NCBI GenBank assembly: GCA_030623035.1
Contig: JAUXFK010000101.1
Span: forward strand, 1-9,854
Direction of reading: 5' to 3'
DNA length: 9,854 nucleotides
DNA from: Deltaproteobacteria bacterium
GTDB taxonomy: Bacteria; Desulfobacterota; UBA8473
The position numbers were made by a program, and so were the translations under genes. Positions 7,322 through 9,854 of this stretch are shown here, in pieces. The notes under the pieces were generated by a model. That model saw only the letters and a list, made by a program, of their open reading frames with translations, did not search any database and was not told the origin of the DNA. Numbering within the stretch: the stretch's first letter is position 1; the number at the start of each line of letters is the position of its first letter.

Positions 7322-8011
7322 TTAAAACCCCAAATCCTCACCTACTATCAAAACATGGATATCCGATAGAAAAGGTCTCCTTTCCAGGATCACCGTTGCC
7401 CTGCATGCCCGCATTGGAGAGTTACAATCCATACAAAAGCCGGTCGTAGCACAGGGGAGGTCTATCCCCATATCCTTCACTACTCGAGGGGTAGCAATCT
7501 CTTTAATACGTCTGAAGGCGCTTTGCAAATCATTGACAATCTTATTGACTCCGGCTACGATTATCATTCGATTTGGACCGAACATCATTGCTCCTGCCCT
7601 GTTTCCAATCCCATCTGTATTGACCAGCATGCCTTCCAATGTGACGGCATTCGCACTGGCAAGAAATACATCACATGTCAGGTGAGCCTTTCGAATATTT
7701 AAGACATCTTCCGGGGACAGTCCAGGCTTCCAATGATCATAGATAAGGGTCCCCATCTTCTCCAGTTCATCCAAAACTCCGAGCTGTCTCATTGTCATGG
7801 ATCCACCTACACCCACCTTTGCATCTTTGGGGATCAGTTTTAATATTTCGGTACGCGCAGTCTTAGTGTCATTTACGTAAACCGCCTCAAACGCGTTCTT
7901 CTTCAATGCCTCCACAGCCTTTTTGCCCCTTTGTTCCATAAGCCAGCTATTTATATTTTTCATGTTTTTTAGACGGGTTAAGTAAGGGTTTTCATTGCTA
8001 TTATTCTCCAT
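7322..8011 (-). CDS. LUD-domain protein (LutC/YkgG-like lactate utilization family)
   Basis: This 229-residue cytoplasmic protein belongs to the LUD (former DUF162) fold family that includes LutC. Visible family features are KVGVGGSMTMRQLG (65-78), NAVTLEGMLVNTDGIGNRAG (121-140) with the conserved TDGxGNR, FGPNRMIIVAGVNKIV (144-159), and a C-terminal cluster with Cys187, Cys193, Cys196 and Cys203 in the pattern CATTGFCMDC...RAC. LutC acts with the iron-sulfur proteins LutA and LutB in lactate oxidation. Neither partner is here, so a role in lactate use is not shown. The conserved cysteines suggest metal or cluster binding, which is inference. The start is well supported: ATG at 8011 with AAGGAGG nine bases upstream (8021-8027). 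It lies on the same strand as the radical SAM gene, 90 bp downstream of it. Confidence 0.9.
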   Translation of the reverse strand: MENNSNENPYLTRLKNMKNINSWLMEQRGKKAVEALKKNAFEAVYVNDTKTARTEILKLIPKDAKVGVGGSMTMRQLGVLDELEKMGTLIYDHWKPGLSPEDVLNIRKAHLTCDVFLASANAVTLEGMLVNTDGIGNRAGAMMFGPNRMIIVAGVNKIVNDLQSAFRRIKEIATPRVVKDMGIDLPCATTGFCMDCNSPMRACRATVILERRPFLSDIHVLIVGEDLGF

Positions 8012-8035
8012 AGTCTTGAACCTCCTTTTAAAAAT

Positions 8036-8064
8036 ATTGTACAGCCCTAAAAAGATATCGTAAC
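8036..8064 (-). promoter_or_regulatory. Possible promoter of the LUD gene
   Basis: On the minus strand, TACAAT (8041-8036) matches the -10 hexamer at 5 of 6 positions. The -35 position at a 17-bp spacing is GTTACG, only 3 of 6, and falls on the edge of the 24-bp repeat at 8060-8083. The implied leader is short, with the strong ribosome binding site near its 5' end. The weak -35 could mean help from a regulator bound at the repeat, which is speculative. Confidence 0.28.
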
Positions 8065-8083
8065 AGTTTAGCTTTTTGAAAAG
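8060..8083. repeat. 24-bp direct repeat, copy 1 (downstream of radical SAM gene)
   Basis: GTAACAGTTTAGC followed by TTTTTGAAAAG. It matches copy 2 at 9218-9241 at 23 of 24 positions, in the same orientation. Its right half, CTTTTTGAAAAG (8072-8083), is a near-palindrome. It lies 18 bp past the stop of the radical SAM gene and about 48 bp upstream of the LUD start. Flanking sequence is not similar between the two copies. Confidence 0.75.
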
Positions 8084-8101
8084 AGTCGCTTCAACGGTTT
8101 T

Positions 8102-9034
8102 TTATAGACCTCTAAGGTGATCCGGGCGCAAAAGTGAGAGATCCCTCCTGGTCAAGACATCCCTTAATTCTTCTAATATTCTTCTTTTTTCTTTAGGTAA
8201 CATACCTCGGATTGAAAAGTAGTTTGAGGCATGCATCGAGCTAAAAAAGCAATTAGAAAAGCTTGAATTCGCTATAATCATCTCCAGCTCTTCAAGGGCT
8301 TCAAAAGGAGATAGCAAAGAAAATTCACCCCTCTTCCACTCGTCATATAAGGGAGTACCCGGAACCAATGTCAAGGTGAGAGCACCGCCATAATCCGGGT
8401 CAACCTCTGTGAGGATCCTCGCCGTTTCCAAAGCATGTCTGTGGGTTCCTTCTACACCGCCGAGTCCTAAGATCACCGTAACAGAAAGGGCAATCCCTGC
8501 TTCCTTTGCTTTTCTTCCCGCTTCAACGATCTGGGAATAATCTGCCCCCTTTTTCACCTTCCTTAATACATCATCATCTCCGCTTTCAATACCCTGGTAG
8601 AAGATACCCAGCTTCAGTCTTTTTAATTCCTTTAGCTCATCAATATCCCTCCTTAATATATCCTTTGGGGTCGCATATGTGCCGATCCTTTCAATATCGG
8701 GGAATTTGTCATTGAGATATTCGAGTACCCCTTTCAATTTGCTGAAAGGGTAGATCAGGGCATCTCCATCCTGGAGGAAGACTCTCTTGCCATACCACAT
8801 TTTTCCTATTTCATATACTGTCCGTGGTATAGAGGAAAGAAAAATGCCGGAGTTTTTATACAAGGCCAGTGCATCGATCTCCTCTTTTACTTCATCTAAA
8901 GGCCTTAATCTTAATTTCGATCCATAGTAGCCGCAGAAGGAACAGGTATTATTTGAACAGCCTCTTGTAATGGGAAGATAATAACTCTTCCACTCGCTAG
9001 GAGGACGAATGATCGAGGGTCTTTCAAAAGCCAT
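8102..9034 (-). CDS. Radical SAM protein with CX4CX2C cluster motif (YgiQ-like, COG1032-type)
   Basis: A probable [4Fe-4S] radical S-adenosylmethionine enzyme. The cluster motif is RGCSNNTCSFCGYYG, spaced CX4CX2C, not the canonical CX3CX2C; I recall this spacing from a COG1032 subgroup. Further family marks are GIESGDDDVLRKVKKG, the loop SVTVILGLGG, LVPGTPLYDEW, and a C-terminal SSMHASNYFSIRGMLP followed by KEKRRIL. No B12-binding, SPASM or TRAM domain is visible, and the substrate is unknown. I prefer ATG at 9034 as the start (310 residues): AGGAG lies eight bases upstream, and relatives usually begin shortly before the RPPSE segment, here just after this Met. The frame stays open upstream to GTG at 9205 (367 residues), where the ribosome site is poor. 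The extra 57 residues are not recognised. The gene sits between two copies of a 24-bp repeat. Confidence 0.88.
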   Translation of the reverse strand: MAFERPSIIRPPSEWKSYYLPITRGCSNNTCSFCGYYGSKLRLRPLDEVKEEIDALALYKNSGIFLSSIPRTVYEIGKMWYGKRVFLQDGDALIYPFSKLKGVLEYLNDKFPDIERIGTYATPKDILRRDIDELKELKRLKLGIFYQGIESGDDDVLRKVKKGADYSQIVEAGRKAKEAGIALSVTVILGLGGVEGTHRHALETARILTEVDPDYGGALTLTLVPGTPLYDEWKRGEFSLLSPFEALEELEMIIANSSFSNCFFSSMHASNYFSIRGMLPKEKRRILEELRDVLTRRDLSLLRPDHLRGL

Positions 9035-9042
9035 ATTCAGTT

Positions 9043-9047
9043 CTCCT
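9043..9047 (-). promoter_or_regulatory. Ribosome binding site deciding the radical SAM start
   Basis: On the minus strand AGGAG lies eight bases before ATG at 9034-9032. The alternative GTG at 9205 has only a weak purine stretch (AAGAATAG) before it. Another GTG at 9184 overlaps a GAAGGAG sequence and is not properly spaced from it. This favours the 310-residue form. Confidence 0.6.
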
Positions 9048-9217
9048 AATTCCTCTAACGATTCGATAAAAAAGGTTTCCCCTTTTAATAAGGATCGGTT
9101 ATCGCCAGGTTGAACTCGTATACTATCGATATGGTAAGTATATCTAATTCCATTATACGCTGTCAACTTAGTTATTTTTATCACTCCTTCAAAGCACCTG
9201 CCCACCTATTCTTTTTT

Positions 9218-9241
9218 GTAACAGTTTAGCTTTTCGAAAAG
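9218..9241. repeat. 24-bp direct repeat, copy 2 (upstream of radical SAM gene)
   Basis: GTAACAGTTTAGC followed by TTTTCGAAAAG, in the same orientation as copy 1 at 8060-8083 and with a single mismatch. Its right half, CTTTTCGAAAAG (9230-9241), is a perfect 12-bp palindrome. A further GTAACA begins at 9241, repeating the first bases of the motif. It could be a regulator site, a small dispersed repeat, or the trace of an insertion or duplication that includes the radical SAM gene. Confidence 0.75.
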
Positions 9242-9334
9242 TAACAAAACCTTAAAAGTGCCAATAGTCAATCATATACGGGTCAAAAAAAACAACTCAA
9301 GTCATCGTAAAAGGGAATTTCCAAAACCAACGAA

Positions 9335-9466
9335 TTAAATTTGATAGGATGATAGACAATTTCTCCTTGAAAAATTGAAATGTTTCGGATAATATCCGTA
9401 ATATTGGCTCCTTTTTATGCGATCTGCCTGATCCTTAAGAAAATCTATTCTGTCAGGTATAGACAT
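9335..9466 (-). CDS. Possible 43-residue small protein or truncated gene
   Basis: A short minus-strand ORF starts with ATG at 9466 and is preceded at eight bases by AAGGTGG (9481-9475), a strong ribosome binding site. The product begins MSIPDRIDFLKDQADRIKRS, continues QYYGYYPKHFNFSRRN and ends in CLSSYQI. It is charged and soluble, with no signal peptide or membrane segment. The N-terminal half looks like an amphipathic helix. A possible -10 (TAAAAT) lies upstream with a poor -35. It may be a small protein, or the start of a longer gene broken by decay. I do not recognise the family. Confidence 0.35.
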   Translation of the reverse strand: MSIPDRIDFLKDQADRIKRSQYYGYYPKHFNFSRRNCLSSYQI

Positions 9467-9545
9467 ATTGAGAGCCACCTTGCTACTATTTTAAACGTGC
9501 TTTCAATATGTTAAGCAACTTTTTTATCAATTTTTACCCTTGAAA

Positions 9546-9718
9546 CTAGAGTTGTGTTATGTATCAAGTGTTTGATGTGAAAAAAAGTAGAACACCACCA
9601 ATGTCATTCCCGCGGAAGCGGGAATCCAGTATTTCTTGCTACTTCGGCGCTTCTGGATTCCCGCTTCCGCGGGAATGACGGCCATCTTTGCGACATTACA
9701 TAGATGACAGGACACTAG
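9546..9718. mobile_element. Possible small element around a REP palindrome
   Basis: The perfect palindrome at 9603-9679 lies inside weaker outer inverted repeats. Starting from CTAG at 9546-9549 and, on the opposite strand, CTAG at 9718-9715, the two ends share TGT-AT-TAT-A-TGT in register, 12 of 17 positions. The octamer ACTAGAGT occurs directly at 9545-9552 and 9714-9721. This could be a degenerate non-autonomous element with target duplication CTAG or ACTAGAGT. The outer similarity is imperfect, so confidence is limited. Confidence 0.4.
9603..9679. repeat. REP-type palindrome with perfect 27-bp arms
   Basis: The left arm (9603-9629) and right arm (9653-9679) are exact reverse complements over 27 bp, around a 23-bp spacer. 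Each arm is itself a hairpin: ATTCCCGC, GGAA, GCGGGAAT on the left. The core ATTCCCGC...GCGGGAAT and flanking TCCAG are of the widespread GTCATTCCCGC-type dispersed repeat seen in many bacterial genomes. Its GC content contrasts with the AT-rich surroundings. As RNA it would form a very stable stem. Confidence 0.88.
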
Positions 9719-9854
9719 AGTAAAGCATTTTTAAAATAAACAAAATGGTTATTGAGTTAACACAAAAGCGGCAGTCACATTATAACGCGTGCAGCTTATC
9801 TGAGCGATGTATAGAGCGTTAAGAAAGAACAGAAGTATTGCTGGATGGTTACGC
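9719..9854. other. Non-coding right edge
   Basis: No gene or RNA is recognised here. The longest plus frame from an ATG, near 9746, has 25 codons and no ribosome binding site. The sequence is cut by the window edge, so part of a feature could lie beyond it. Confidence 0.5.

Noticed and set aside
9746..9823. 25-codon ORF near the right edge
   Set aside because: No ribosome binding site and no recognisable product.

Overview
The window is an AT-rich bacterial chromosomal segment that mostly carries ordinary genes. An MEP-pathway isoprenoid cluster (xseB-ispA-dxs), a UMF1-type transporter, a stand-alone LUD-domain protein and a secreted LysM protein fit a Gram-negative anaerobe of the Desulfobacterota (old Deltaproteobacteria) or a neighbouring phylum. 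That placement is inferred from gene order and protein style. No rRNA or other taxonomic marker is present.

Layout. 1-270 is non-coding, with a plausible promoter for a plus-strand UMF1/Atg22-like major facilitator permease (271-1554, TTG start). Just after it lies a 207-bp inverted-repeat insertion (1568-1774), flanked by an exact 8-bp direct repeat. Removing the element and one repeat copy restores a perfect intrinsic terminator for the transporter gene. 1775-2116 is AT-rich and non-coding, and leads into a secreted protein with two LysM domains and a large unrecognised C-terminal region (2117-3907). This gene converges on dxs with only 11 bp between the stop codons.

The minus strand from about 7307 down to 3919 is a probable operon, xseB-ispA-dxs, with a near-consensus sigma-70 promoter in front of xseB. 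IspA makes farnesyl diphosphate from IPP and DMAPP. Dxs makes DXP, the first intermediate of the pathway that supplies them. XseB is the small subunit of exonuclease VII; xseA is not in this window. A 277-bp non-coding gap with short repeats separates xseB from ispA. Upstream on the same strand are a LUD-domain protein with a C-terminal four-cysteine motif (7322-8011) and a radical SAM protein with a CX4CX2C cluster motif (8102-9034, or from 9205 if a longer start is used). A 24-bp direct repeat with a palindromic core lies on both sides of the radical SAM gene.

From 9035 to the right edge no long gene is visible. This stretch holds a 43-codon minus-strand ORF with a good ribosome binding site, and a REP-type palindrome with perfect 27-bp arms inside weaker outer inverted repeats.

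I see no defence system, CRISPR array, RNA gene or biosynthetic cluster. The items most worth a second look are the element inserted in the terminator, the coding-like fragment it carries, the 24-bp repeats around the radical SAM gene, and the uncharacterised part of the LysM protein.
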